Notes: generated by a model not told the origin, from the letters alone. A stretch of 64,000 nucleotides of DNA from Conchocele bisecta (GCA_029237695.1 CM055275.1:87594433-87658432); one strand, 5' to 3'; numbered from the stretch's first letter, positions 45,395-55,263 are shown. Made by a program: numbers and translations.

Positions 45395-46266
45395 CAAGAG
45401 TTGTCAGAAGACAACGAAGCTCGCCTGTTGGCAGCCTTCACTTAAACTTGGCACAGGTGCATAAAAAAACATGAATATTATATAACTTGACCTTGACATT
45501 GCGGTCAGTGGTGCAAGGTGGGTCGTCGGTTTGCTATAGCATAATATAGCATATTAAGATGAAGGCATGTATGAAATGTCAATGCGCTCCCTGAAAACAG
45601 AAGTAAAACAAAATTTAACCCAATGTTAAGTTTATGAACGCACTAAGTTGGTGATTTTCTACAGCATGATAGCTATTCACATGAGGAATGCATGTATGAA
45701 TGTGCTAAATTTGTGACCTTGACCTTGAGGAAAGGGGTGGGGTCAAGGATTTGCTGTAGCACAATAGAAGATCATCAGATGAATGCATGTATGAAATATC
45801 AAAGTGTTCCCTGTAACGAAACAGAAGTTACACAACATTTACCCCAAACGTTAAGTTTATAAACATGTTAAGTTTGTGACCTTGACCTTGGGGTAAGGGT
45901 TGGGTGGCGGGTCATGGATTTGCTACAGCATGATAGATGGTCATCTGAGGAATGCATGTCTGAAATATCAAGGCGTTCCATGAAAGGAAACCGATGTTAT
46001 AAGAAATTTACCCCAACGTTAAGTTTATGAATGTGCTAAGTTTGTGACCTTGACCTTGGAGTAATGGTGGGGTGGTGGGTCATGAATTTGCTACAGAATG
46101 ATAGAGGGTCATCTGAGGAATGCATGTATGAAATAACAAGGTGATCCATGAAAGAAAACAGAAGTTATAAGACATTTACCCCAACGTTAAGTTTGTGGAC
46201 GCCAACGCCGACGACGCCGGGGGTATGCCATAAGCTCTTCTGCACTTCGTACAGGCGAGCTAAAAA
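45395..46266 (+). repeat. Stem-loop-ended tandem-module repeat (accttgaccttggg family), long copy
   Basis: It begins 'gacaacgaagctcgcctg' and ends 'tacaggcgagctaaaaa', so the two ends are inverted. Four modules of about 170 bp in between match 37,243-37,620. An interrupted GACGCC-type tract precedes the end. Confidence 0.65.
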
Positions 46267-46854
46267 TGTGACAAATGGTGAAAAGCATGTAATCCGACTG
46301 AATATACCACATTTTGTTAGCATAAGTATCTAACATCCACTAGTTATAATAATTTACAATAAAATATTAGCTATATATTCTAGTGACTAGTGTTAAGATG
46401 TTTTTGGTTATGTCATTTTACTATCAACATAATACGCGTGTTAGTTTGAGTATTGTTGTGTGTATCTTATGTCATTTTAATCAACATGCTGTCATTTGTG
46501 TCCGTGGTGCCAATGCCAATGCAGTGTACACAAAATGTTCTTTATAGGAATTATAATTGTGTCACTCAAGTTCCACCAGTTCTAAAAATTACGAGTGTCT
46601 GCTATACAGATATAACAAAAGGATTGTTTTTAAGACAAAAACATATGTCTCCCCCAATACCACCACTGCATGTTATCAGGACTTGGAAAAGTAGAATTTA
46701 AGGCAGCAACAGCATATATGTAGCTACCTTGTATTTTCTGCATACTTTTGAAGATACGCGCGACACAAGTTGGGGGGGGGGGGGGGTGGGGGAAGGGTCC
46801 GGACCCCTGGACTCCCTCCCCCCCCCTTATCCGCGCCTGGGGTGAATGGGATAA
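46267..46854. other. Non-coding stretch with G-run/C-run inverted pair
   Basis: At about 46,773-46,832 a run of 14 G and a later run of 10 C surround 'gggtccggacccctgg', giving a very GC-rich foldback. No gene seen. Confidence 0.45.
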
Positions 46855-46975
46855 TCAAACATTTGTACTGCCTTGCGGTACAAGCCGGATTTTATAGAGA
46901 CATGATACGGGTGTTTCGTCTCTCACACTTGTGATCTGGTTTCGATCCCAGCCGGCGACAAGATATTTGTAACTT
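46855..46975 (+). repeat. tRNA-derived SINE copy 1
   Basis: Shares 'ttgtactgcctt' and 'ggtacaa.ccgg' with 47,555-47,670. Contains a B-box-like 'ggtttcgatcccagccgg' (about 46,938) preceded by a D-arm-like 'gtttcgtctctcacac'. Degraded. Confidence 0.55.
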
Positions 46976-47357
46976 CAGCACTCCAAATAAGCTGCGTTTT
47001 TGCGTAAATACCCAATTAAAATTGCCAAACAGTTGTGTGATTTTATTTTAACCAATTAAAATTTTGAAATACCCAATTGCTTCAGAACTGAGCCTTATAA
47101 GGGACATGAGAAGAGAAACAAATGTTCTGACCCAATTGATTATTTCGTTCAAACGCATTCCAATTCGTTCTAACGACTTCAATAATTTCGAATTAATCAA
47201 AACGAAATAATTGAAATTGTAAATTAGAACAAATTTACTAATTCCTTATCTGGAGCTCTGTCACTTTATGACACATTCCCCTCCTACTACAGTCGTGGCA
47301 ATGAACCAGGATAGGTCAAGTTACCCTTCAAGCCAATAGGTGAAGTCGGATTATGTT

Positions 47358-47451
47358 AGTTGCGAATGGTAACTCTTGCAATCTACTCCCATACCGTCCG
47401 TAGCCTACGGACGGTACGGGAGTAGATTTCAAGAGTTACCGTTTGCAACTA
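47358..47451. repeat. ~94-bp near-perfect hairpin
   Basis: 'actcttgcaatctactccca' then 'taccgtccgta' on the left are mirrored by 'tacggacggtacgggagtag' then 'atttcaagagt' on the right, with a 3-base loop (GCC). It is flanked by 'gttgcgaatggt' and 'accgtttgcaac', also paired. The few mismatches suggest RNA-level or recent origin. Confidence 0.75.
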
Positions 47452-47554
47452 GGATTATGTATGATGTCTTCCATACAGAACAAACTAGGGAGTCTATGAA
47501 AGAACCTGGGAGACATTTGAGAAACAAATGTTTATTTGTAGGAAGGAGGAATAG

Positions 47555-47672
47555 TAGGATAATCGAACACTTGTACTGCCTTGAGGTACAAACCGGCTTT
47601 TATAACGATGTGGTAAGAGTTTTCGTCTCTCACGCAGTCGGCCTGGGTTCGATCCCAGCCGCCGAAAATATA
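47555..47672 (+). repeat. tRNA-derived SINE copy 2
   Basis: It has a D-arm-like 'atgtggtaagagttttcgtc' and a canonical T-arm 'cctgggttcgatcccagccg' (about 47,643), about 30 bases apart as in a pol III type 2 promoter. No complete acceptor stem, so this is not a functional tRNA gene. Confidence 0.6.
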
Positions 47673-47939
47673 TTTTTCGCTTTATAACACATTCCCCTCC
47701 CAGAGCTAAAGCAAGGTATTCCACGGTTTCAGTCCGTTTACTGGGTCGCTCCTTTCACTAAGCGAAGTAAGATGTAGCGAAAAGTGGAATATTTATTTGA
47801 CTAGGCTCCTACTACAGGGGTAATGGTGTATGAATGAATATTTTGCCAGATGATGTCTGATATAAAGAACATTTTGTGCCTACTGAGTGGGCATGTACAT
47901 GTACCTTTAAACAATTTTTTATAAAATATGTTTTAACTA
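47673..47939. other. No recognised feature
   Basis: Nothing protein-like and no shared repeat. Confidence 0.4.
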
Positions 47940-48250
47940 GAAAATGTGTTCATAGAACAGTAATGCCTTACATACCGCTTTGATAGTAAAAAAGGCAAAA
48001 TTTCAAGTCCAAAAGGGGGAGATAATCCGTGACTCAGTGTCAAATCATCAAGGCAAACTTGTTGATTTCTTAGTCTAAAAGGGAGAGATAATCCACAAGT
48101 CTGGGTTGAATAAAAAATCAGAAACAAACTTTGCGCATCTACTCATCATAAGGAAGCTACATACCATACTAAGACGCTTTAAAAGTTTTACGATTTACAA
48201 GGCAAACTTGCCAAAACTTGCCAAATTCTAAGTCAAAAATGGGATAAATA
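47940..48250 (+). repeat. Fragment of the 43.6-kb tandem-module repeat
   Basis: Contains 'gggggagataatccgtgact', 'catctactcatcataaggaa' and 'ccaaattctaagtc' as at 43,620-43,930, without microsatellite or terminal hairpin. Confidence 0.55.
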
Positions 48251-48560
48251 TATACTGAATAATGTCATTTGAATTTGTACTAAAGGGTCTGTGTCTCAGA
48301 TATACAATATATAAATGTTCGCATCATGCAATGTAAATGACATATGGCTGCAACTGGAGAAATGGGGCTCATGGGTTTTGTGACCAGTGTTGATCAAGAT
48401 CAGCTTGTCACCCGCAGTCTGGTCAAGAGTGTGAGTTACACTGGTCACAAATCCCATAAATCCCATTTCTCCAGTCACAGATGACACACGCCGTGTGATT
48501 TTGTACATAAGAATATGTGCGAGTAATTGTTCATGAAATATATTTACATAACAAATGCGG
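48251..48560. repeat. Hairpin repeat family, copy C
   Basis: 'ctggagaaatggggctcatg' is inverted relative to 'cataaatcccatttctccag', and the flanks 'gaataatgtcatttgaattt' and 'gatgacacacgccgtgtgat' match copy B at 40,620-40,975. Confidence 0.7.
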
Positions 48561-49232
48561 AATCACCAACATTCGACGTCTAATACAGAAAATATTTGTA
48601 ATTATTTTTCATGAAATGTTCTTTTATTTGATGAACTTTCCAAAAACATGGGTTATATTCCATAATACTACCAGAAACTATGATAAACAGGGCAGATCAT
48701 TTTGCATTTTCGATATACATGTACCACACAGTACCAGTTAGGAAAAATTGTGAAATCTCTTTAATTTTTGTTGTGATTGATCATGTACTATATACCAGTC
48801 AGAAATAAGTTTCCATTATAATCGCTAGTGAAATTAATTTAAATACAATAAAGTTTAAAAAAACAAAACATTTTTATAATAAGAACATGACTGTGCAATT
48901 GTTCATGAAAATCTTTCTGTAAATAACATTGAAAGATGAATAAATGTTCATAGCAAATGCGGAATCACCAACATTTGACATCTAATATGGAAAATATCAG
49001 TATATGTCAATCAATATGGCAAAATTCTTTTTAAAACAAATCTACAAAATGTGCATGAGATACCTATTAAAATTGTATCTTAAATGCAGCAGAAATGGCA
49101 TCTATAATTAAAAACATTTATGGGGGGGGGGGGCATGCCCCCTCCCCTACAACTCCTACTTCGCTCGGGTCGACATTCGCCTCCCCAATATGTATTTGCT
49201 TCCGGCGCGTTACAAATTTACAAAAATTAAGG
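48561..49232. other. Spacer left of the Polinton, with a direct repeat
   Basis: 'caaatgcggaatcaccaaca' occurs at 48,551 and 48,955. A G-run (about 49,122-49,133) is followed by 'catgccccctcccct'. No terminal inverted repeat of the Polinton is found here. Confidence 0.45.
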
Positions 49233-49233
49233 T

Positions 49234-52213
49234 GGAGGGTGGTGTAGGAAGGCACGAGCTCTGGCTCGCGAATACCTTACGATAACGGACCGGGTTGTAA
49301 GGGAATCCCCCTGGATGATCTTAAGACGGTCGAAGAGCGCTTCAAGCTGGGCATTCGCGTTTACGAGCCCACCGCCGACGGAGTGTGGTACCTAATGAAG
49401 TCTCCGGTAAATTACGACGCGGTTGGGGAGAAGACAATGACGATAGGAATGTTTGGAGGACACTCTTTCCTCATAACGAACCTCCGCAAGATGACGAACG
49501 AGTACGGGTGCTCCGGATGTCAACAACGGTTCACAAAGTCGTATAACATGCACAGGCACGTGACCACCTGCATGGGTGGAAAGACCGTGGTGACATGTCC
49601 AGGTAAGAGGATAGAGAGACCGCAGTCGGCATACGAGAAGGCGTTCTATCCCAAGGGGTCAGCGAGTGCGGTGTCGATTCAATGGTTGAGCAGAGAAGAG
49701 GAGAGGGTGGGAAAGCACATACATCACGCGAGATGCGGTCACGGCGGGGAGAGGTGGGTGGCCGGCGATCCGGTCGACGGCTACTGTCACGAAATCAAGA
49801 CCGTGTTTCAGTTTCACGGATGTTACTGGCACGGGTGTCCGACGCATTGCAGGAGAGGTCACGCGAGATCACTGTACAGGAGGACGAAAATCCAAGACGC
49901 CAAGATAAGGAAGGCGGGTTACGAGCTGGTGGTGATGTGGGAGTGCGAGTGGTTGAATGAGGTGAATACCCACTATCCACAATCGCCGCGCGAGGAGGAG
50001 ACGACTCTGTATCCTCACCAGATAGTCTACGACTTCGAGGCGTATCTCGACAAGTCGAAAACCACGCGACCCACCAAAGACCTGACCTTCGAGGTAGAGC
50101 ACGTCCCTATATCAGTGTCGTTGGGGGATACGATGCACGAGGGGATCAAACACATCTGCGAACGAGACCCCGACACTCTGGTCGAGAAGTTCGTGACCGA
50201 GCTGCAGAGGAGAGGTAAAGCCATCAGGGAGGGTGTTAGGAAGAAGTATCTGCCGACCGACATAGAGATGCTGTCGAAACCTCAGCGAGAGAAGATCGTC
50301 TCATGGATCGACCAAGTCCCGGTGGTGGGGTTCAACTGCAGCAGGTACGATCTGAATCAAGCGGTACCTTGTCGAGAAGTTGGCGGCCACCGTGAATAAG
50401 GTGATGGTCGGAAAGAGAGCTAGCACGACGATGTTTCTGTTTACCCCGGAGTTTAGATTTCTCGACATCATCCAGTATCTAGGACCCGGTACCATGTACG
50501 ACCGGTGGGTTAAGGCGTACGACTGTAAAACGGTAAAGTCTCACTTCCCGTACGAGTGGTTCGATAGCGCGGACAAGCTCGACCATCCGGGATTGCCTGA
50601 CTATCCCGAGTGGTACTCGAAGTTGAAGGGTGAGTTCCTACTGTCATTGACAGAGTGGAAAGAGTGTAAGAAGGTATTCCGAGAAAAGGGGATGAAGACG
50701 TTCAAGGAATGGTTGCAACACTACAACGACTTGGATGTAGGACCGTTCCTGGAGGCTCTGACTAAAATGACGGAGTTCTACAGGGGAAGAGGTGTGGATA
50801 TACTCAAGGATGCCGTGTCTCTGCCCGGTGTTTCCCTTCAGTACCTACTCCGCGGGTCGATCGATGGGAAGGCGGACACGCCCGAGTTGTGGTCACCGAA
50901 GTCTGAAACTTACGAGATGATGAAGCAGGGATTGGTCGGTGGTCCGTCCATATTATTCTCCAGATACGCAGAGGCTGGCAGGTCGACGATCAGGGGTCAG
51001 GTGGGGAGTCGGGAGGAGAAGATGTGCAAGGCGGTGCTGGGGTACGATGCAAATGCTCTGTACCTATCTACTCTGTCGAAGGACATGCCGTGCGGTGAGG
51101 AGCAGATATGGACGTGTGACGACCCGGAAAGACAGTCGTATATAGACCGTTTCGTGAGGAAGGTCAGGAGTGACGAGTGGTTCGGATTTGCGGAGTTGGA
51201 CATAGAGGTTCCGGAAACGTTGAGAGACAAGTTCTCTGAAATGTCGCCGCTGTTCGTTAATCGAGAAGTCGACGAGACCGAGGTTCAGCAGCACCTGGCC
51301 AGCACCGGGAGGAAAAGAGTCGAAGGACAGAGAAAGCTCGTTGGGGCCCTATCCGCCATGAAGATGATCATATACTCCCCGCTGCTAAAGTGGTATCTGG
51401 AGCACGGTCTGGAAGTCAAGGCGGTGCATAGGGTGATAGACTACACGCCCGGCAAACCGTTCCAATGGTTCGTGGAAGAGGTTACCGCCGCCAGACGGAC
51501 GGGGGACGTCGACAAGAGCAAGGCGGTGTTGGCGGAGATATTCAAACTGGTTGGCAACGCGTGTTGTGGCAAGCTGATAGAGGCACAAGAGAGACACATG
51601 AACACCACTTATACGAAGGATGAGAAGACTGTCGACCGGGCACTGAGGTCGGCGTGGTTCGAAGACCTGGAAGAGATTGGGGAGGCTTACGAGATATCGA
51701 GCAGGAAGACTCGAGTGGTGATCAACAGACCGTTTCAATGTGGCATAGCGGTCTACCAGTTGGCCACGCTCCGGTTGCTCGAGTTTTACTACGACTTCTT
51801 GTACAAGTACGTGGATCGCGGAGATTTCGAACTTATACAGATGGACACTGACAACATGTACTTCGCGCTGTCGGAGAAGACGCTGGCGAAGGTGGTGAGA
51901 AAGAAGATGAAGAGAAAGTTCAATAAGGAGAAGGCCGAGTGGTTGGCGTGGGATAAATGGAGCAACAGAACTCCGGGACTGTTCAAGCTGGAATTCGAGG
52001 GAGATAGAGCCATCGCTCTGTGTAGCAAGTGTTACTACGTGAGCGGTGATGGAAAAGCTAAGCACTCGGCCAAGGGGATGTCGAAGAGATCTAACGATCT
52101 GACTTGGGGAAGGTACAAGAGTGCTCTCGAAGGGGGTAGGGATATGGTTGTCGGCGTACTACGACAAGAGGAGAGTGTTGGAAGACGGGGTACACACCGA
52201 GCCTATAGGATAG
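49234..52213 (+). pseudogene. polB: Polinton DNA polymerase B, 5'-truncated, two frameshifts
   Basis: This is the replicative polymerase of the protein-primed family B type. In order: a C2H2 finger (C-x2-C ... H-x3-H-x4-C, about 49,512-49,570); a Vsr-like nuclease segment (about 49,675-49,960: 'FQFHGCYWHGC', 'RTKIQDAKIRKAGY', 'VMWECEW'); Exo I 'YDFEAY' (about 50,030); Exo II 'FNCSRYD' (about 50,335); Exo III 'YNDLD' (about 50,733). Polymerase motif A is 'DANALYL' (about 51,045), motif B 'KLVGNACCGK' (about 51,545), motif C 'MDTDN' (51,841-51,855), and a KxY-like 'KCYYV' lies near 52,027. The frame is open from about 49,234, after a TAG, without an ATG, so several hundred N-terminal residues are missing. 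Frameshifts lie near 50,357 and 52,150; after the second, the true end ('YYDKRRVLEDG') stops at 52,211-52,213. Catalytic residues are all retained. Confidence 0.9.
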
Positions 52214-52231
52214 GTAAAAAAGGAGAGAAAA

Positions 52232-53309
52232 CTAAAGACTCTGACGATCCGGGGGTAGCTGGGTGTCAGAAGGTACCATAAGAAGTTCTTCGCGAACAAA
52301 ACCGCGCGCTGGACCATCAGCCAAATACTAGAGCACGGGCTCATCGGGTTTGGTAATAGATCGATCTAGATGATATACATTGAGAGACCACACGGGATCA
52401 GTCGAGCGGCGGCTGCCACCTTCGAGCTCTCCCGGTTGATAGAGGTACCGGACGTCAATATCTGATGGAAGCCGTTGCTCCTCTAAACCAACGGGTCGCC
52501 CGCGCGAGACGGCAGAGGGCTTGCTCGTCACCCTTTTAAACTTGATAGCATCTACAGGCTTCTTACCTATCAATCTGGTCACCTCTCCGTTCAGTGCGGA
52601 GACCACGGCGGGCAGCCTAGCCACCCACTCGGTCGATCGCGAATGAGGGTCTACAAGTTCTTTGGCATATTGGTAACCGAACAGCCTCTCAGCCAGGGTT
52701 CGATTGAACCGCTCTACGATCCCCTGGTCCCGGTGGATGTTGACGCGGCCGCGTCTGACAGAAACTTTGTGCTTAGACAATAGATGAGATACCGCGCCCA
52801 TGAACTCGCGGCCGGGATCGACCTGGAGAAGATTCGGCCATTTGTGAGGACTCCTTTTATATATTTGGGAAAGAGCCTCGGCCACCTCCTTAGACTCTTT
52901 AGTGGCTAACGGCTTAGCCCCCTTATACCGACTCGCTATGTCAACGATTGTCAGTGCGTACTTGTACGTCTTGCGACCGACGCGATCGTGAGGGAGAAAC
53001 AGGAGATCCGCTTGGTGGACTTCGTTCGGCACCGGCACGTCGAATTTCGGGCGCGGAATATTGTGAGGCGCGGGCAAATAGATCTGCCAGATGGCCTGCT
53101 TCTTGAGCCATTCCTTGGCTGCGTTTTCGGAAACCTTCGTCGCCGCCGCGAGATTCTTGATGGCCGCGAGTCCCTTCCAGTAGCTGCGGGGGCTGTAGTA
53201 TGAGTTCTCTAACTTGCGCGCTAGGCGAACCGATAGTTTGGTATCAAGCTTGCGCGTGTCTATCGTATGCGAGGTATTCTAATAGATCGGACAATCTCCA
53301 ACATGCCAT
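52232..53309 (-). pseudogene. int: Polinton retroviral-like (DDE) integrase
   Basis: This rve-family integrase would insert the element into DNA. Visible catalytic residues: D in 'HQADLLFLP' (53,006-53,008), D in 'QVDPGREF' (52,817-52,819) and E in 'GIVERFNRTL' (52,712-52,714), with 34 residues between the second D and E. Upstream, in the same frame, lies the N-terminal region ('SYYSPRSYWKGLAAIKNL', 'AAKEWLKKQAIWQ'). A probable start is ATG 53,307-53,309 ('MACWRLSDLLEYL'), which needs one frameshift near 53,262. The main open frame stops at TAG 52,328-52,330, but the conserved C-terminus ('YLADGPARGFVREELL') continues in phase to a stop at 52,232-52,234. The gene converges with polB, with about 18 bp between stops. 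TATATATA at about 53,407-53,414 lies upstream. Confidence 0.85.
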
Positions 53310-53404
53310 CGCCAGATCGTCCGGTAACTGCGTCGTCGATACTAAACCTGTGTTGGAGGTCCAATCGCAATCAAAGCGTAATAAAGCTCGTCAACTAACA
53401 TCGT

Positions 53405-53416
53405 TCTATATATATT
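53405..53416 (-). promoter_or_regulatory. TATA-like box upstream of the integrase region
   Basis: On minus, 'taatatatatagaacg' immediately precedes ATG 53,400-53,402. Similar AT boxes precede the neighbouring small genes (about 53,875, 54,105, 54,670 and 56,115). A late-type or core promoter is inferred from recurrence only. Confidence 0.4.
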
Positions 53417-53424
53417 AAAAAAGT

Positions 53425-53862
53425 TCAATTGCTTTTTGTTTTTGCAATAATGTAGCCGACGAGACCCACCACACCCATTCCCACGACGACGAACGCGATC
53501 TCGCGGGCTTTTTTGGGCCTCTGACGGTACATAGAAATCTGAAAGTTGGGGCTCGTGATCCAGCGGCGCGAGAATTTTATGCGGATATACCCGCGCGTAT
53601 TCGCGCATGGCTTCGTCAACGTTCCGGAAAGTTTGCACGGCGTGTTCTCGCGCCGAAGATCTTCGTTGAGCCAGTCCAGACGACTGATTCGTTTTTCCGA
53701 CCATGCTTCCTTTGCGCTATTGAGTTGTTCTATAGCTAAATCGTGACGCTTTCGCTCCTCATCCGCGTCCGAGCTTTTCAGTTTCGAGAAGAAAAAGTTG
53801 CTACCGCTGAAAGCCAATACGTTCACCATCGCACCACCTACTATTACTGCGAGCGTAGCCAT
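53425..53862 (-). pseudogene. Polinton small membrane protein, frameshifted
   Basis: It starts with a hydrophobic N-terminal segment ('MATLAVIVGGAMVNVLAF'), then a charged helical region ('EERKRHDLAIEQLNSAKEAW'), and ends with a transmembrane segment ('IAFVVVGMGVVGLVGYIIA'). The middle (about 53,640-53,500) is in another frame, where it reads smoothly ('AVQTFRNVDEAMREYARV', 'PQLSDFYVPSEAQK'). The gene therefore appears to carry two compensating frameshifts between intact ends. Start ATG 53,860-53,862, preceded by 'taatatatgcaaataaa'. I recognise it as a type of protein repeated in invertebrate Polintons but know no function. Confidence 0.65.
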
Positions 53863-53863
53863 T

Positions 53864-54097
53864 TTATTTGCATATATTAGCGGGTAGAATTCCAGCTTTA
53901 ATTAGATAATCTCGGGTCCCAATTGCGAGCGCTACATTAAAGGTCACGTTTATTACGTCTTTCACAGTCATGTCCAATTTGAGAGTTGACCCTCCGAAGA
54001 TCATCTTTCCTAGTCGAACATACCCGATACTGAGACCCTTTATCACCACGGCGTGATAAAACTCATTCACTAACAGTTTACCCTCGTGTTCAGCCAT
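53864..54097 (-). CDS. Polinton small protein, 77 residues
   Basis: Intact frame from ATG 54,095-54,097. It has an N-terminal 'LLVNEFYHAVVIKG' strand-like region, a middle 'IFGGSTLKLDMTVKDV' and a C-terminal hydrophobic 'INVTFNVALAIGTRDYLI' stretch that could be a membrane helix. Its start overlaps the stop of the upstream 179-residue gene by one base (TAATG), which suggests joint transcription. Function unknown. Confidence 0.65.
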   Translation of the reverse strand: MAEHEGKLLVNEFYHAVVIKGLSIGYVRLGKMIFGGSTLKLDMTVKDVINVTFNVALAIGTRDYLIKAGILPANICK

Positions 54098-54636
54098 TAT
54101 TGCATATAAAAGGGATCGCGATTAATGTTTAAATGGGGAGCACCCAATCGCGATTGGTGTTTCGTAACTTTCTTCGGAACCGCCTCCAGCAGTGTCGGGG
54201 GTTGTCTCGAAATATATTTCCACACACACACGGTGCCCACAACTGCCAGACCACCACCAACAACCCACGGGATGATTTTCCCATCTGGATTGGGGGTAGG
54301 AGCTACACCAATCGGGGATTGCTCTTCCAACCTGGAGCATGTTGGGGGAGAAACAGCTGCCTTCGGATATGGAAGCACCGGGCGTTTTGCTGTTTCAACA
54401 GCAGGAACGAATAACGACCGTTTGGCCTCTCGAAGCTCGGATAGTATTTTATCTTGTTTAGCTTCTCGGGTGACAGCGGCTGCCCGCCCAGCTGCCTGTC
54501 TTTTTGGGTTTTTGTGTCGTACTTGCTCCTGTGGAGCTTGTTCATGCGGAGCTTGTTCCCCCAACGCCGTTGGAAGAGCTGCAGTCGGGGATTGTGGCTC
54601 CGTCACTCTCGCGGGTGAGTCTTGTGTCATCATCAT
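54097..54636 (-). CDS. Polinton single-pass membrane protein, 179 residues
   Basis: Intact frame starting with three consecutive ATG codons at 54,636-54,628. The first 110 residues are polar, with a QAPHEQAPQEQ repeat and a basic helix ('AAAVTREAKQDKILSELREA'). A single transmembrane segment follows ('IIPWVVGGGLAVVGTVCVW'), then a basic tail ('KKVTKHQSRLG'). A long polar N-terminus followed by a near-C-terminal anchor would fit a capsid- or membrane-linked accessory protein. Its 5' end overlaps the preceding gene by nearly 100 bases in a different frame. An AT box 'ggatatatatgcc' lies about 30 bases upstream. Confidence 0.7.
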   Translation of the reverse strand: MMMTQDSPARVTEPQSPTAALPTALGEQAPHEQAPQEQVRHKNPKRQAAGRAAAVTREAKQDKILSELREAKRSLFVPAVETAKRPVLPYPKAAVSPPTCSRLEEQSPIGVAPTPNPDGKIIPWVVGGGLAVVGTVCVWKYISRQPPTLLEAVPKKVTKHQSRLGAPHLNINRDPFYMQ

Positions 54637-54949
54637 TTTCTGAGCTTATAGTTCGTGGGCATATATATCCAAATTGACAGTGTTTAGCTGTGGTCAACGC
54701 GGTTGTCAGCGGAGCTAAGTACATTCCAAACTTGTGATAAATTGAGCAGCAGGCTGTTCTAAGAGTGTGTCCTACAAAAGGATCAGACTCTAGATCGCGA
54801 ATCAACCCCGCGGTGTTTGATATAGGGAGAAGCGTACTAACGGTGGTAGCGTACAGATTAATAGCCGCCGATCCGAGAGTTTTCGTCATCTCCGCACCTA
54901 ACCTAGATTCGTATCGCGCGTACATTTTATCGATCTCCGCATCTGACAT
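54542..54949 (-). CDS. Polinton small protein, 135 residues
   Basis: Start chosen at ATG 54,947-54,949 ('MSDAEIDKMYARYESRL'). The N-terminal two thirds is helical and moderately hydrophobic ('GSAAINLYATTVSTLLPI', 'MYLAPLTTALTTAK') with several cysteines ('TACCSIYHKFG', 'CQFGYIC'). The C-terminal third is polar and overlaps the start of the next gene, so it may be poorly constrained. No known domain recognised. Confidence 0.55.
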   Translation of the reverse strand: MSDAEIDKMYARYESRLGAEMTKTLGSAAINLYATTVSTLLPISNTAGLIRDLESDPFVGHTLRTACCSIYHKFGMYLAPLTTALTTAKHCQFGYICPRTISSENDDDTRLTRESDGATIPDCSSSNGVGGTSSA

Positions 54950-54954
54950 CTTAT

Positions 54955-55263
54955 TCACCTGACAAACTGAGAGACGCCTACCGAGATAATGCTCAGATTT
55001 TCTTTCGGGACCGTATCGGCAGCCGTGTCTGCAGTCGTGCTGACAGGTGTTCTTACAGTTTCAGTCGTGTCGGCAGTCGGAGCGACTGTTTCTTCCATTA
55101 GCTGATCGAGAAGTTCGTCGCAGTTCATTGTGTTTATCGCAAGCAGTGCTATTCTTACAAGTTTCATAACTTTAACATATTGCCAAGTGCACCATCCGAT
55201 ACTTATGATCACCGTTATGTTCGCAAGAAAGCTCGCAGCGGAGCAACAAATTGATTCCCACAT
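54955..55263 (-). CDS. Polinton small membrane protein, 102 residues
   Basis: Intact frame from ATG 55,261-55,263. Two cysteines near the start, then a transmembrane segment ('FLANITVIISIGWCTWQYV'), a second weaker hydrophobic patch ('KLVRIALLAINTM'), and a Thr/Val/Asp-rich tail with repeated 'TADT' motifs. Its start codon lies at the edge of a minisatellite that separates it from the ATPase gene. Function unknown. Confidence 0.6.
   Translation of the reverse strand: MWESICCSAASFLANITVIISIGWCTWQYVKVMKLVRIALLAINTMNCDELLDQLMEETVAPTADTTETVRTPVSTTADTAADTVPKENLSIISVGVSQFVR

Noticed and set aside
47620..47672. Functional tRNA gene
   Set aside because: The T-arm is good but there is no pairing acceptor stem or anticodon arm, and a second degraded copy exists at 46.9 kb. 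Fits a tRNA-derived SINE.
51385..52065. 226-codon minus-strand frame
   Set aside because: Complement of the polymerase palm region with motifs A-C. The plus strand has the conserved motifs.
52258..52370. Plus-strand frame that could be a polymerase tail
   Set aside because: It is the complement of the conserved integrase C-terminus, which continues in phase beyond its premature stop. The polymerase ends properly at 52,213.
54125..54643. 172-codon plus-strand frame in the Polinton
   Set aside because: Antisense shadow of the 179-residue membrane protein; Ser/Gly/Cys-rich composition without domain.
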